From contig JAMAHW010000095.1 in NCBI GenBank assembly GCA_023627715.1, positions 62,001 through 126,000 of the forward strand: DNA of 64,000 nucleotides, read 5' to 3'. The translations under genes were made by a program, and so were the position numbers. Below the pieces are notes generated by a model. It did not search any database. It was not told the DNA's origin and worked only from the letters and a program-made list of their open reading frames with translations. This document shows positions 1 to 12,255 of the stretch, piece after piece. The stretch's first letter is position 1, and each line of letters begins with the position of its first letter. The stretch comes from Periconia sp. R9002 (lineage: Eukaryota; Ascomycota; Dothideomycetes; Pleosporales; Periconiaceae).

Positions 1-206
1 GCGATAAGCCCGCCCGGCCTCCCTTCCCTCTTTCTGCCAATGCCCCTGCCCGCACGCTAAAACAACAACGCTACCTATACATATTACATGTATAGACGTG
101 ACATGTATGCACTAGGTACATACATACACGGTCCCATCCTCATCCCCCCTCCGGTGGCAGAAGCGTCCGAGGACCAAAATGACGAGAAGAAGAAAATAAA
201 ACGCAC

Positions 207-697
207 CTAGAAGCCGACAACGGCGGCGGCGACACATTCTGAGGCGGCGTACCGCCAACCACCCCATTATTACCATTACCACCACTGTTCTCGCTGCCAT
301 TCACGCCGCCGCCGTCATTCCAACCTGGGCCCGCGGCCGCGCCATTGGGAGCCAGAGAAGCCAGCGTGGACAGAGCGGGCAGCTGGACCGAGCCGCCGTG
401 GCTGCCGTGACGCGGTTGCTCCTGGTGCTGATGCGGATGCTGATGCTGGGGATGAAACGAAGCTACCGTCGACGTGGACGAGGGGCGCGAGATGTCGTGG
501 CCGATGGACGGCAGCGCGGGGCGGTCATCGAGTGAGGAGGCCGTCTTGAGCGAAGGCAGGTCGAAGGCCTGCAGGATCGAGGGTCGGCGGAACGAGTCGA
601 GGGCCTGGGGCCGTGGGAGGATCGAGGTCGCGAGAGCGGAAGCCGTGATGGTGGTGGTGCGTGGGCTGGGAGGGACGCAGCGTGTTGCGTCTCTCAC
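207..697 (-). CDS. First exon of an unidentified low-complexity protein, truncated by the window edge
   Basis: The reading frame starts with an ATG at 697 and runs leftwards for about 163 codons. It is rich in Pro, Ser and Thr, has a His/Gln run near residue 75-90 and a Gly/Asn-rich stretch near residue 120-145. Two short segments look constrained: RPSILQAFDLPSLK and ALPSIGHDISRP, a style common in disordered N-termini of fungal transcription factors. A GTGCGT donor at 206-201 follows the Ser-Ala-Ser codons. The frame reads on a little beyond it, but the sequence loses its protein-like character. A possible acceptor lies near 48 and would lead into a basic stretch. The DNA-binding or catalytic part must lie beyond base 1, so no function is assigned. 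The transcription-factor idea rests on composition only. Confidence 0.5.
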
Positions 698-2653
698 AAT
701 CCGTTCGGGGAGAAGGGTTGAAGGTAGGTATTATTGGTCGATGGCACCCGCTGGATGTGATGTCGAGCAGAGGGGAGGGGGGATTTGCTTTCTTGATTAT
801 ACGCGGGAAATGAGTGTGCGCGCGCGCGTGTGTGTGCGTGTAAATGAGCGACGGGTATTATTAAGGTAGTAGTTGCGAGTGTTATTGTAAAGACCGACCA
901 AACTATGCAGAAAAGAAGGTGACGATGATTATGATGAGAAGGGAAGAAGAAGCAAGAAGCAACAATACGGTAGGTAGAGTAATGAAAACGGTGCAAGGCA
1001 CAGACACCTAGGTACAAGACCCACCGTTTGGCGGATAAGGTATCGTTAAAGGGGAACCTTAGCGCCCTGGGTGGTCATCATCATCACTATCATCCATCAA
1101 TCAATTCGTCCCCCCCCGTATTACTACCCTTCCCTTCCTCCCTACATACACACTATTACGTATCTAGATAGTCCGCTCTTTATCGATTCTTGTCTCCTTT
1201 GCTTGGTGATGACACGCTAAGGCTAGCTATCGCCCGCCGATTAGGCATCAGGCATGGCATCAAGGACACGGGCATGGATGCGGAATCGATAAATGCAACA
1301 TCTGCAATCTAATTTACCCACACACCAGCACGCGCGCGCCATGTTTTAATTGGGGGCGTGCGTTGGTACCTGCAGCGACACGGCGCGTCAAGCATCAAAC
1401 GGCATTGGCATCTCTTCATCAATATGTGATGTGTACTTGTCTGTATTTGTACGCGTTAGAAAACCAAAGAAACCTCAATCACAAAGTAGAAAAAGAGCAC
1501 ATGGTGCCCGAGTACTACAAACACCAACACCACCAATCTCCCTTGTCCAACACGAAAAACAAGAAAAACAAACAACCTCCTCAACCCAGTCTCCGTTCTG
1601 TTCCCCAAACCCTCAAGCCACGACAACACGCAATCAGCCCGCTCCCCCTTGCGCCCGTTGGACAAAAACAAACACAAAACAAAACAAAACAAACATCACT
1701 CCACAACCTAAGGGTTTTCTACGGAAGAAAAAAAGAAAGCTCCATCAATCTTGTATACACACTACACTACGCCCCCAAAAATATCGATAAGACACAGAAG
1801 AAATCGATAAAAAGATTTCCTTTATTCAACACTTAGGTAAGTAGATACGTCGACAGATGATCAGGGGGCGGGTGGTGACCGGAAGTCTCTCCTGGACAGG
1901 GGGTGCATGTGGGTGGTTAACATTGTCATCACTAGGGATAGGGGTCTGGGCGCTAATTATGTAAGTAAATAAGTAGAAGGGATCAATGCGGGTTAGAGTT
2001 CGGGTTGGTTAGTATTGTTAGGTAGGGAGTTTTGTGAGAGATTTAATGGGGGAGAGATGACGGATTGATAAGGATTGATCTCTCTTTTTAAGGGGTTTTG
2101 GGTTGGGCTGGGATGGAAGGTCGCTTGTATCAGACATTCGAACGTAAGGTACGGTACTTAGACATTTAGACTTCAAAGGCCGTACGTACATGGTCCACTA
2201 AGCATTAGGGAGAAGGGGAAAATACGGTGCCGGTACCACACATGCAATACGCGCACACCTCAAAAGGCAACAAAGATCGTCAGGTACGAGGAAAATATGC
2301 TTGGTCTTGCCGACGACAACGTTTTCAACGGGGGAAAATCTTACTGCTGATGGATGATGACCCTTCTCCTTCCCAAAGGGCGCGTGCGGACATTTCTCCG
2401 GCGAGGTTAAAAACAAGCATATTGAAACAAAGCAAGATGGGTTTTGACCCAACGGGATCATCCGTTACGCGCCGCACAGCAACATGGGAGCCCCTTGCCC
2501 CCCCGTCGGTTGACTGTACCTGTCTGTGCGAAGTAGATTTCTAGCTGATTTTTTGATAGGTACTGGTCAACTTGTAAGACTACTAACGCAGTCAATTTTC
2601 TGCTTCTTTTGAAATGCAAGCTCGCTTTTCGCGGGACTCCAACGTCTTGATTT
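698..2653. other. Intergenic region, no gene seen
   Basis: This holds the presumed promoter and 5' leader of the leftward gene and the 3' flank of SRP68. Short open frames occur on both strands at 1350-1836 and 2198-2745. They have skewed A-rich or basic composition, no conserved motif and overlap each other, so I do not call them. TAGGTA-type motifs recur at 722-730, 970-977, 1004-1015 and 2018-2025. Confidence 0.5.
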
Positions 2654-4590
2654 CTATCTGCCAAACGAGAACCAGCCCTTCTTCGCCGGCTTGACTTCCT
2701 CCACCTTCGTCTCTTCTGCTTCTGTTTTCTCTGGCGCTGCTGCATCTTGCGCTTTGCTGCGCCCTGGGTACTCTACATAGTTCCATGCCACGTCCAAAAA
2801 CATGGGTTTCACAGGGACAGGCTTGAGCTTCGGCGGCCACGTAACGAGGTTGCTGAGATCCACTTTGCCCGACGAAGGGTATTCGTTCAGTCTCTCTACT
2901 ACCGGCGCGGCATTCGTGAGATGACTCTGTGATGCGGCATCCGAGTTCGAGGACAGCTGAGAAAGCGCCACCAGTCCGCGGTAGTGAGAGGTGAGATTGC
3001 CTAGGTTTTGCTTCAGCTTTTGAGCTTGCTGCTCCGAGACCGTCAGCTTCGGCGCGCCCGAACCCTCCTCGGCGGGTCTTGGGGCTGAGGCCGCTTGTGA
3101 GGCCAGCGATAGTGCGCGGTTGCAGAGAGCCAGCGCTTGTCTCGGGGCAGATAGGAAAGCATGGGCGTGTGAGAGATTTAAGCATTTCAAGGCCTGGAAG
3201 TAGATGCGTTGTCCCTCGAGCTCGGCCATGAATTCGCTGTCACCGACTGCTCCCTTCAACTCTTTGATGGAGTTGATGCTCTGTAATATTGCGTCGTACA
3301 ATGCGACTCGCTCCCGCAATCTTGCCAGTTTGCGCCCCGTCGGTTCTTCCCTCGGTGTCCAGTCTTTCCCATCTTTCCGCGGCCGCCTTGATTTGTGGGG
3401 TGGGTTTGCGGAGAAAGTGAGGCCGTCATCTGAACCAATAAGTATCCGATAGCGACCAACCCGCCAGGCGATTAAATCGTAATTGACTGCCAGACTGGTC
3501 ACACGTAAATCCTGCACCCGCGCGTCCTCTTCGCCCACCCCCTCCTTCTTCAACTCCTCAATTGCCCGCCTGGTTGCGTCTGCCGCATCCTGGCTTGCAA
3601 TCAGTACATCGTCGTATGCGTTGGCCTTGTCCTTGGGCGTGGTGGAAGATTCGAGACTCTGAGCCAGCTGTGCGGAGGAAGCTTCGACTTGTGCTAGAGC
3701 TAGGCCGATGGCAGCGTCGACTATATTCGCGGTGCGGTTTCGCCATGTAATCTTGGTGTCTGTACAGAATTAGCCACCTTTTCGTGTCCTGACTAGACAC
3801 TGAAAGTAATTGAAGGCCTACTTGAAGCTGATGCCTCCTCCACCTGGAAGGCAGACGAATCAATGGACTCCAATGATTTAGCAAGTTCTGGTTGGTCCTT
3901 GGGGAAGAATTTTTTGGCGACCTCTGGCACTCCTACAGTCCTCGGTATCCGATGTTGGTAGGCAGCGTACCTCAGACTGGGGTCAGTCGTGCTTGCAAGC
4001 ACCTCTTTGAACAGATCCTTCTTGGTCGCCTTGAGCAAAGAATTGTAGATAATTCGCGCGGCCGCATAATTTTGCAAGCATGGCAGCCAGCGTTCAGAGG
4101 ATGTGTCATTAGAGTGGGCGCCTTCGGCCTGTTTCTCAAACTGTTCGGCTCCTGCCAGCAAATATGCGTAACCCTTTGCCTCCAGCAGATCAATGTCGGA
4201 GGCGCCGCTAGCAGCATTGTCGGACAACAGATCCACCACCATCTGTGCATAGTGTCCAGCTTTGTGTAGACGTGAGAGGATATGCGATCGCGTGGAACCG
4301 GTGATTGTTTTGTCTGCGCTGTCTTCCGAATGGGAGGCTTTCATGGACATGGCGTGGGCCCATGCGCGCTCCGAGGTGAGGAGCAGCAAGTGCAGAAACT
4401 CGACATCTTTTTTGACTTCGTCGGCGGTGACGGCAGGTTTGGCTTGGAATTTTGCATTCTTGCCAGTGGCCCGCCCAAGCTTCTTGCGCACAACGAGTAG
4501 GCGGCGGGAGAGTTGGGCGCGATATGTGCTGTAATCGCCCACCAGGAACGCCGACTCGCGGTATTCGAACACAAACTTGGTGACGTCCAT
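2654..4590 (-). CDS. SRP68: Signal recognition particle subunit SRP68
   Basis: SRP68 pairs with SRP72 on the SRP RNA in the cytosolic particle that targets nascent secretory proteins to the ER. The model has two exons, 4590-3822 and 3759-2654, joined across a 62-bp intron (GTAGGC donor, CTAAT branch, ACAG acceptor), giving 624 residues, a normal family length. The N-terminal half carries the family's RNA-binding region: an F-E-Y-R opening, then GDYSTYRAQLSRRLLVVRKK, then ERAWAHAM. The splice restores the conserved K-I-T-W-R-N-R segment, which neither exon frame supplies alone. The C-terminal half is helical (TPR-like) and ends in a basic Lys-Lys-Gly-Trp-Phe tail. The start at MDVTKFV is chosen because it matches the usual family N-terminus. 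A spliced upstream leader could add 14 in-frame residues (see findings). It is divergent from the PPR gene. Confidence 0.93.
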
Positions 4591-5270
4591 GGCGTGCGCC
4601 TAGACAAAAAAGTTAGAACGATTGGCCGATGTGGAGTGTGGGTTTGAGGGGAGTACGTACTGTACAGCAGACAATGGCAGCTGCATACATTGCACATGGG
4701 ATTGATTGAAATGTGGAGGGGCAGGGCTGGAGAGACGCTAGGCCAGATCGGGACATCTCGTGATGGACCAGCTCGGAAAAAGTTCGAGGTTCGACGACGC
4801 CATCAAATAATCGACTACCTAGCTGCAAGCTTCATTCCATCCCAATGCCCGTGGTGGACTGATTTTCTTCTTCTTCTCCATCTTCCTTCCCGCGCCTTTC
4901 CTCCTCCCTCTCGTCTCTGCACTTGTACATATTACCACATCGTTCGCGCTCCATCCAATCTCGTCTTTTCGCTCGCGTCCGTCCTCCCCTTGGTATTTGC
5001 CGTCCATCTTTCACTCGCTTCTGCTTTGCTTTGCTCGGAACGGTGGCCAGGCGTTTGCTCTATATTGCCACCCGTGCAACTGCAATTGACACTCTACCCA
5101 TTCGGTTCGATCGCGTCATCACGAGGCATGCGTGGCTGCGGGCTCCACGTCCACCCTCTCCATCGTCTTGCCTCCTCCGCCGTCTCCACCACCCCTCGCC
5201 ATCCTCTGTGATTCTCCATCCCCAATTCGCAACCCGTAGCAGCACCTGTTGCGCTCTTCCGCGGCGGGTG
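4591..5270. promoter_or_regulatory. Shared divergent promoter region of SRP68 and the PPR gene
   Basis: The two genes start 680 bp apart on opposite strands, so this segment must hold both promoters and leaders. On the SRP68 side a well-formed intron (GTACGTAC donor at about 4660, TTTTTGTCTAG acceptor at about 4601) sits just upstream of the chosen ATG. On the PPR side the frame stays open upstream to 4923, but that part is pyrimidine-rich and reads as leader. No sequence-specific operator was recognised. Confidence 0.5.
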
Positions 5271-8200
5271 ATGCTTGAGCGGGCTTCGACATGCCTCGAA
5301 ACCGGCGGACGCCAGCTCTTTCGAGCTCCCAAACAATGTCTTCCCACGCGCCGAAGATTGCATCCCGCTTTCTGGCATCACGGCGCCAACGAGCTGCCTC
5401 TTCCTCTAACGTGGTGGATATCTTCCTTCCCATCCACAGCCACCGCCTCTCTCGAATCCCTCGGCTCTGGTGACACGTCTTCTGCACCACGAAGCACTCG
5501 GGTGGCAAGATCGCACGACCCCCCACTCCTCGACTTTCTATACCCCGAACGAACGCTTGCTCTGGTGCATCGATGGTCTGAGCATGCATCTGATATACAT
5601 AACTCAAAGAGGAGGTGGAATCAAGCTCCTGGTGTCCGGCAATATTCGACCTCGCAATGGCTGCCCGGGGAAAGCGGAGATGGCGAAGATCAGATTTTGG
5701 AAAAGGCCAAAGTGGATATGGAGCAGTTGATGCTCGACAACACACCAGAAGACGCTCTGGACCATGTCCTTGAGAGTCAGTCGTCGGACAAACAAGAGCT
5801 AGCATGGCTTCTTTACTCTTCCCTGGATGAATCGCGCCTTACAGATGCCAGATTGTTGGCCCTGCTCGCGTATCTAGGAAAAGGGGACCTATCGCGATTT
5901 GCTGGGCGTATAGTCCAAGTTTTCGATGCTATCGAACCTGATCATCGTGATGCGCCTTCATATAGAGTTGCCATTACCGCCCATGTCAATCTTAAGATGG
6001 TCGGGCTCGCCATTCAACTTCAAGAGGAAGCTTTTTCACGCTTTGACACTTTGGATCTTGGGATTGATGCCATTATCAAGCGTACTATTGAAGATGACCA
6101 GTGGGAACTCACCTGGCGAGTTTTTAGATCCACACGCCAACACTTACTTCGTGTTGACCCCAACCTTGAAAATGCATCAGATTCGCGGCTAGCAAAGGCA
6201 CTTGCAACCATTTGGCGCCAGGTGCCACAGCTTCCCGATTTAGTGGAACATTACAATGCTTTCCTGATTCATATACAGCAATATCACCCTGAGTGGTGTG
6301 CATCTGAGCAGCAAAAGAAAGACTTGGAATTATTTACAGCCGGGTTCCTGCCACCCGTGGTGGATCATGTTGTCGATACCCCCGAGCCGGATGAGAATTA
6401 CATATACGATTTTTTTATCGATCTCTTCCGCAGCCTCCGCGCCATACAACTTCATGGTAGCTTGGTCTACGAATATTCCATCTCCAAAATGCTGAAAACT
6501 CCCCGTTATCGGAGGTATACGCGTCAGAAACGAAGGATTTGGTTAGATTTGTATATTCACTATCGTGAAAACTGCGAAAGATTCCCTGGCCATAATCCAT
6601 CGTCATCTCTTCTCTTCAAACTAATACAACAACATGGTGCGCATGATAGCAGCAGACGTGTTACCGACATGATCAAGGATCTCACAACTTTTCATCCCGA
6701 ACAACCATTCACTCCGGATTCGCTGTCTTATATTATCCAGTTCTACGCTCGAATGGGGGATGCAGACAGTGTGCACAGATATTTTGAACAGTTGCAAACC
6801 CGGTTTCCCCGGTCCCTGGGTCTGCGCCATCTCTCATCTCTTGTATACGTATATGCTCGACGAACAGATCCGGAGGGAGCTGTACAACAATTCAAACGCA
6901 TCGCTTCTGAGTTTGGTCTCATGCCGGACCTAGTGTGCTGGAACAATCTTCTCTATTCTTACTGCCGCGCAGACGATCTTGATGGCTCTCTGGAGTGCTT
7001 CAACAACATTCTCGATTCCGGCATCGAGCCTGATTTGTTGACCTTTGGGCCGTTGCTCGACTTGTGCGCCGCGAGAGGCGATGTAGAAGCCTTCGAAACT
7101 CTATTTACCAAGGCCCAAGAGATGAATATTCAAGTTGAGAGAGATCGCCGGGCACGATCTGGTTATGTGCAGGCATTTTTGAACGCAGGTGATCCCGAAG
7201 CCGCCGAAGATATAGTCCGAGTCATGTGCCGAGATTGGTTCGCAGGCACCATGCGTGGTAACTCACTTACGCATCCATGGAACATCCTTCTCTTCCACTA
7301 CGCCGCACAGGGTGATGTGGTCAACACCAGACGGCTGTACACGCAGATGAGAGAGCAAAACATCCCCATGGATACGTGGACATATGCAGCTCTTATGCGT
7401 TCGCTGACAGAGTCGAAATCAACAAACGCGGCGCTCAAAATACTTACTCAAACAATGAGTGAAAAAAACATTCGACCACACGCTTATCACTATGCGATTG
7501 TCCTTAGTGGATTCCTCCGTGAGGAACAATATGATAGCGCTCGCCGAGTTCTCCGCCGAATGAAGATGTTGCGCATGACGCCCACTCGAAGTTCACGTGG
7601 TGCGACTTTACTCACGACCGGAATGTTGGAGCTGAATAAGTTGAAGAGGGAGCGTAACAAAGACCCTCGAGCGCGGCTGGTTGAGGTAGAAGAGGAATTG
7701 CGTAAAAGCATCTTGGCTGATTATGGCCAAGAAATCGCGCACAACCAACCTATATACAACAGATATATTGATGCGCCGGAACTGGATAACGTGCCTCAGG
7801 GTTATTTTGAGCTTCTTGTCATGCTATATAATACGCGTGGTGCATTTGAGATATCCAAGCAATTGTTCGAAGCTGCAATCAAGTCGACCTCAGCCAATGC
7901 CAATCGCGTAGCGCCCATTGCACTCCTCAGCGCAATCATGGACACACATCTTCAAGCAGAAGAGTATGCCGACGTAGAAAAATGCTGGGTGTTGGCACGG
8001 GCCGGAGTGGACCGTCTGGTCAAAACTTTTCAACAAGTCGTGGACCCTGAACAGCCAGCCCCGGTCTCCGACTCCATTACTAGTCCTGCTGTGAGAGAAG
8101 CAGTGGAGTCTGCTCGCATTGCAAGAAAGCGTCGTCACATCCTTGTCAAGCCAACACAGCATTACATTCGAAGTTTGCTTGCACAGCGGGACAATCCCGA

Positions 8201-8663
8201 TGCCCTCCAACAAGCCCAACGCACTATTCACGACCTTTTGGTCAACGGCTTTGTCATCGACAGCTTGACTTGGAACGAGTTCATTCAGCATCTCGCGCTG
8301 CGAGGCCGACTCATCGATGCCTTCACCGCGTTTGAGATGTATCTCATGCCCTCATTCCCGGGCTGGAACGAACTCAACCCAGGCTATATGCGCAAATGGC
8401 CGAAAGGGCTCAAGTACATGGAAATTCGCAGGCCTGATGTTACGAAAAGCAGTGTGCTGCCACGGTACCGGACAGTTGTGATTCTCGCAGCGGCGTACAT
8501 GCAGACTCAGAGGGAGGAGCTACATGGGCGCGGGTACCATCCAGAAATGGGAGCTTGGAGGTCAGAAATCCTGGAGAGGGTTGCGCCGAAGACGGTTCGG
8601 GCGATAGACACAATGCCGCGAACTGGGGATAGCATACAAGCGAAGTATTTGTACAATTACTAG
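5271..8663 (+). CDS. Large pentatricopeptide-repeat (PPR) protein, cya-5-like, probably mitochondrial
   Basis: A single exon of 1130 residues. The start at MLERASTCLE is chosen because I recall this opening from fungal proteins of this family; the open frame continues upstream to 4923 but encodes leader-like sequence. The N-terminus is rich in Arg and Ser with few acids, consistent with mitochondrial import. The centre holds several degenerate PPR units, the clearest near residues 545-620 (a WNNLLYSYCRADDLDGSLEC helix pair followed by GIEPDLLTF) and near 700-775 (TWTYAALMRSLTESKS, then a KNIRPHAYHYAIVLSGFL unit). Neurospora CYA-5 is a PPR protein needed for expression of mitochondrial cox1 mRNA. 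A similar role in organellar RNA metabolism is inferred here; the RNA target cannot be read from the sequence. A shadow open frame near 5126-5805 on the other strand is ignored. Confidence 0.85.
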   Translation: MLERASTCLETGGRQLFRAPKQCLPTRRRLHPAFWHHGANELPLPLTWWISSFPSTATASLESLGSGDTSSAPRSTRVARSHDPPLLDFLYPERTLALVHRWSEHASDIHNSKRRWNQAPGVRQYSTSQWLPGESGDGEDQILEKAKVDMEQLMLDNTPEDALDHVLESQSSDKQELAWLLYSSLDESRLTDARLLALLAYLGKGDLSRFAGRIVQVFDAIEPDHRDAPSYRVAITAHVNLKMVGLAIQLQEEAFSRFDTLDLGIDAIIKRTIEDDQWELTWRVFRSTRQHLLRVDPNLENASDSRLAKALATIWRQVPQLPDLVEHYNAFLIHIQQYHPEWCASEQQKKDLELFTAGFLPPVVDHVVDTPEPDENYIYDFFIDLFRSLRAIQLHGSLVYEYSISKMLKTPRYRRYTRQKRRIWLDLYIHYRENCERFPGHNPSSSLLFKLIQQHGAHDSSRRVTDMIKDLTTFHPEQPFTPDSLSYIIQFYARMGDADSVHRYFEQLQTRFPRSLGLRHLSSLVYVYARRTDPEGAVQQFKRIASEFGLMPDLVCWNNLLYSYCRADDLDGSLECFNNILDSGIEPDLLTFGPLLDLCAARGDVEAFETLFTKAQEMNIQVERDRRARSGYVQAFLNAGDPEAAEDIVRVMCRDWFAGTMRGNSLTHPWNILLFHYAAQGDVVNTRRLYTQMREQNIPMDTWTYAALMRSLTESKSTNAALKILTQTMSEKNIRPHAYHYAIVLSGFLREEQYDSARRVLRRMKMLRMTPTRSSRGATLLTTGMLELNKLKRERNKDPRARLVEVEEELRKSILADYGQEIAHNQPIYNRYIDAPELDNVPQGYFELLVMLYNTRGAFEISKQLFEAAIKSTSANANRVAPIALLSAIMDTHLQAEEYADVEKCWVLARAGVDRLVKTFQQVVDPEQPAPVSDSITSPAVREAVESARIARKRRHILVKPTQHYIRSLLAQRDNPDALQQAQRTIHDLLVNGFVIDSLTWNEFIQHLALRGRLIDAFTAFEMYLMPSFPGWNELNPGYMRKWPKGLKYMEIRRPDVTKSSVLPRYRTVVILAAAYMQTQREELHGRGYHPEMGAWRSEILERVAPKTVRAIDTMPRTGDSIQAKYLYNY

Positions 8664-9814
<1,151 letters not shown>

Positions 9815-11745
9815 ATGGGTGCGTTGCTTGGGCACTCTGTCATTCGGGTCTTCTGGAACGCGTCTCAGGGTGGAAAATTCTGCGGATGGGTGTGTGCATA
9901 CAGGACTACCTCCTTTTTCCTAGTTTAGTGGCAGCTCGGATTGTGTAAAACATGTACTTTAGATCAGCAATCTGAGGAGCAAGATCCACATTAGCTGCTC
10001 TTAATTTCCATATCCCGAGGTCCAACCCTCCTTGTGCTACTGTATGCTGTACTATGCTCCTGGTGAATGCTCCGGCGACGCGCGCGCCTCGTGGGAGCTC
10101 TCAAGCAGCTCAATGGCCTCAATGGACATGTCCTAATCAATGCCGGCCATTGCGATGGCTCCTCCGATGTTTGCGCGATGGCAATTGATGTTGTCACCCG
10201 GTCGATGATGAGGAAAACTGGCAGCTCCGAAATGCCAAGCTTTTCTCAACCTCACCTCTTCAGGCTTCGAAGCTGGAGCAGGCATCAACCAATGGAGCGC
10301 ACAACACACGGCTTTGCACAGCTTCAATTGCCCTCTCCCTCTGCTTGCCTTTCTCACTCCGTCTTTATTCCAACTGGCACTAGCTCTACGCCCACGTTTA
10401 CACCTGCTATTGAAGCTATGTAGCTCCCTCTCCGTCCGCCCGAGCTTCACGATAGGCGGTTGGAAGCTTCCTTCAGCTCATACCACGGCCTTCAGTCCGC
10501 TTTCTATCCAGCTATACGAATCCGGAGTGCCATCTTACTTTGGTAAATTGAATCCAATTCCCTCTTCACTATGATCCCTTTCACAGCATCTGCATTTTCC
10601 TTCCGCGTCCCTCTCCTCCGCTTCCTCCACACCAGCCGCCGACCTGCAAGCCAATGGGCAATTCGCTGATTATAAATATCTCTAGTGATTACACGCTCTT
10701 ATTTTCCCATTCGAACGTATGCAATTGACGAGCTTCGCTTGCGTGTGATGTAAAGTGAAGCTTCCCAGCGTCTACGTTGGCTTTACCCGTAGCCTCCCCC
10801 ACCGTTCATAGCCGTCTCTACTGTGCAACAGAGAAGGCGTACTTTTGTGATATAAGAAGGGCCATCTATTCAAGTGGCATGAGGGAATAGAAGGGGCTTA
10901 GTAGAGGAGGAAGCTGTGGAACATACATTGGGCGATGCTTTGTGGTAGACGGATGGACACTACGATGTGTGCCCTAGGTCGTACTATACACCCGTCTCCC
11001 GTGGAGCTCGGTTTGCGTGTATATCTATGTTGAAAAGAGTGATTCTTTGTCGATGTCGCATGCCGGGATTGCTCACTTTTTCTAGATAATCTGCTTCTCG
11101 CAAAGACGTCCGCAGACAGGTCCAGCTCCTCCATGCCTTCAGTAATTCCCCATGACCCGGACAGCGAGTACCGCCACAATTCTCTGACCAATTGCAAAAC
11201 TCCGAACCCCCGACTTTCAAGCAATGCTGAATTTGGTCATCGCACGCCACCGATAAAGTTTCTCCGATGTTTCACAAATGTGTCTGAGACTTGGCGCGCT
11301 TCGAACCAGTCTGCCGAAACAACGAGACCTCTTGAAAGCGCAAACACAAGAACATGTACAAGCCGGGATTTTCTGGGAACAACCGTGTTTGCCATGAACG
11401 AGATGTGTCTGGAGTGTTGGTTTCGATTCATCGGCTATGTGCATATCCGTGAATCTCGAGTCGAGGGTTTTCAAACCACAAATGATGCTACTCGGTTACT
11501 ATTTTGGCCACCTTTGGACACCAAGTGGGACATTGCGTAGTTGAAAGGTTCCATGACTTTTCTCTTAAGACTCTGGTGGCAGTATATAACCCTATACGTA
11601 CTCCCATCTAGATCCAACTCGTGCTTTATCCATCCTATCATTCTTATTTCCCAGTCTTGTGCCGGTCACGTTCACTCGATTCACTTCCAAATACAAACTC
11701 ATTTATAATCAACAAGCGTTTCTAATCCTTACCAAATAATCCACC
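9815..11745. other. 1.9-kb intergenic stretch, no gene seen
   Basis: It contains the ATP9 3' flank and the promoter of the secreted repeat-protein gene. Several open frames of 60-135 codons occur on both strands (for example 10067-10450 and 10898-11540), but they overlap one another, have no motif and no splice-supported extension. TATA-like sequence occurs near 10671 and a better one at 11583. Confidence 0.45.
11583..11589 (+). promoter_or_regulatory. TATA box of the secreted repeat-protein gene
   Basis: The sequence TATATAA lies 157-163 bp upstream of the ATG at 11746. A C/T-rich, then CAA-rich leader follows, which fits a TATA-driven fungal promoter with a leader of roughly 120 nt. The transcription start itself is not visible. 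Confidence 0.5.
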
Positions 11746-12255
11746 ATGAAGTTCGCAGCTCTCCTCGCCACCTCCATCTTCTCTAGCGTCGTCTTTTCCG
11801 CTACGAGTACGTGACAACCCCTCTCAATCCACAACCCCATACCCCATCTAACATCTACCCCCCCATACACAGCCTCTTCGGCCGCCGCCCCCCAAGACGA
11901 CGTAGCCTCCATCCTCGCGGCCCTCCGTGACAACAACCCCGAGGACGCCGATGCCGCCGCCGCCGCCGCAATGAAAGTCAAGATTCGCGCCCTCCCCTCC
12001 ACTTCCTCCGCCTCCACCCAGGCTGCCCAGCAGCAAGACGCCACTGGCGCCGCAGGCAGCGACGTCAACAGCATCCTCGCCGCCCTCGAAGCCAACAACC
12101 CCGACGACGCCGCCGCTGCTAGGACCGCCATGCAGAAGCGCCAGATTGCGGGCGGCGGCGACGACGTGAACAGCATCCTTGCCGCGCTCCAGGCGAACAA
12201 CCCTGACGATGCGGCCGCGGCGAAGCAGGGAGTGGTGAAGCGATGGGCGGCGTAG
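11746..12255 (+). CDS. Small secreted protein with three internal repeats and Lys-Arg (Kex2-type) sites
   Basis: Exons 11746-11806 and 11873-12255, separated by a 66-bp intron, encode 147 residues. Residues 1-19 form a signal peptide (MKFAALLATS..., hydrophobic core, Ala before the cut). The rest contains three copies of a unit built on DVxSILAALxxNNPxDAxAA, at about residues 29-53, 83-107 and 117-141. Copies 2 and 3 are followed by Lys-Arg at 109-110 and 143-144, the cleavage signal of the Golgi protease Kex2. Copy 1 ends in a degenerate MKVKIR. There are no cysteines. The design resembles Kex2-processed repeat precursors known from fungi (pheromones, repellents, dikaritin-type RiPP precursors). 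The units lack the core Tyr typical of ustiloxin-type cores, and no DUF3328/UstY-type gene is nearby. Function unknown. The coding part is very GC-rich compared with its flanks. Confidence 0.8.

Noticed and set aside
1350..1836. Two overlapping plus-strand open frames of about 150 codons
   Set aside because: Both are A-rich, Lys/Gln/Thr-rich and overlap each other in different frames, with no motif or conserved pattern; they look like leader or spacer DNA.
5119..5805. 228-codon minus-strand frame opposite the PPR gene start
   Set aside because: It lies fully antisense to the PPR coding region and its composition follows from that gene's codon use.
11746..12255. Dikaritin/ustiloxin-type RiPP precursor
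   Set aside because: Lys-Arg repeats fit, but the units have no Tyr-containing core and no DUF3328 (UstY) or tyrosinase gene is present in the window.
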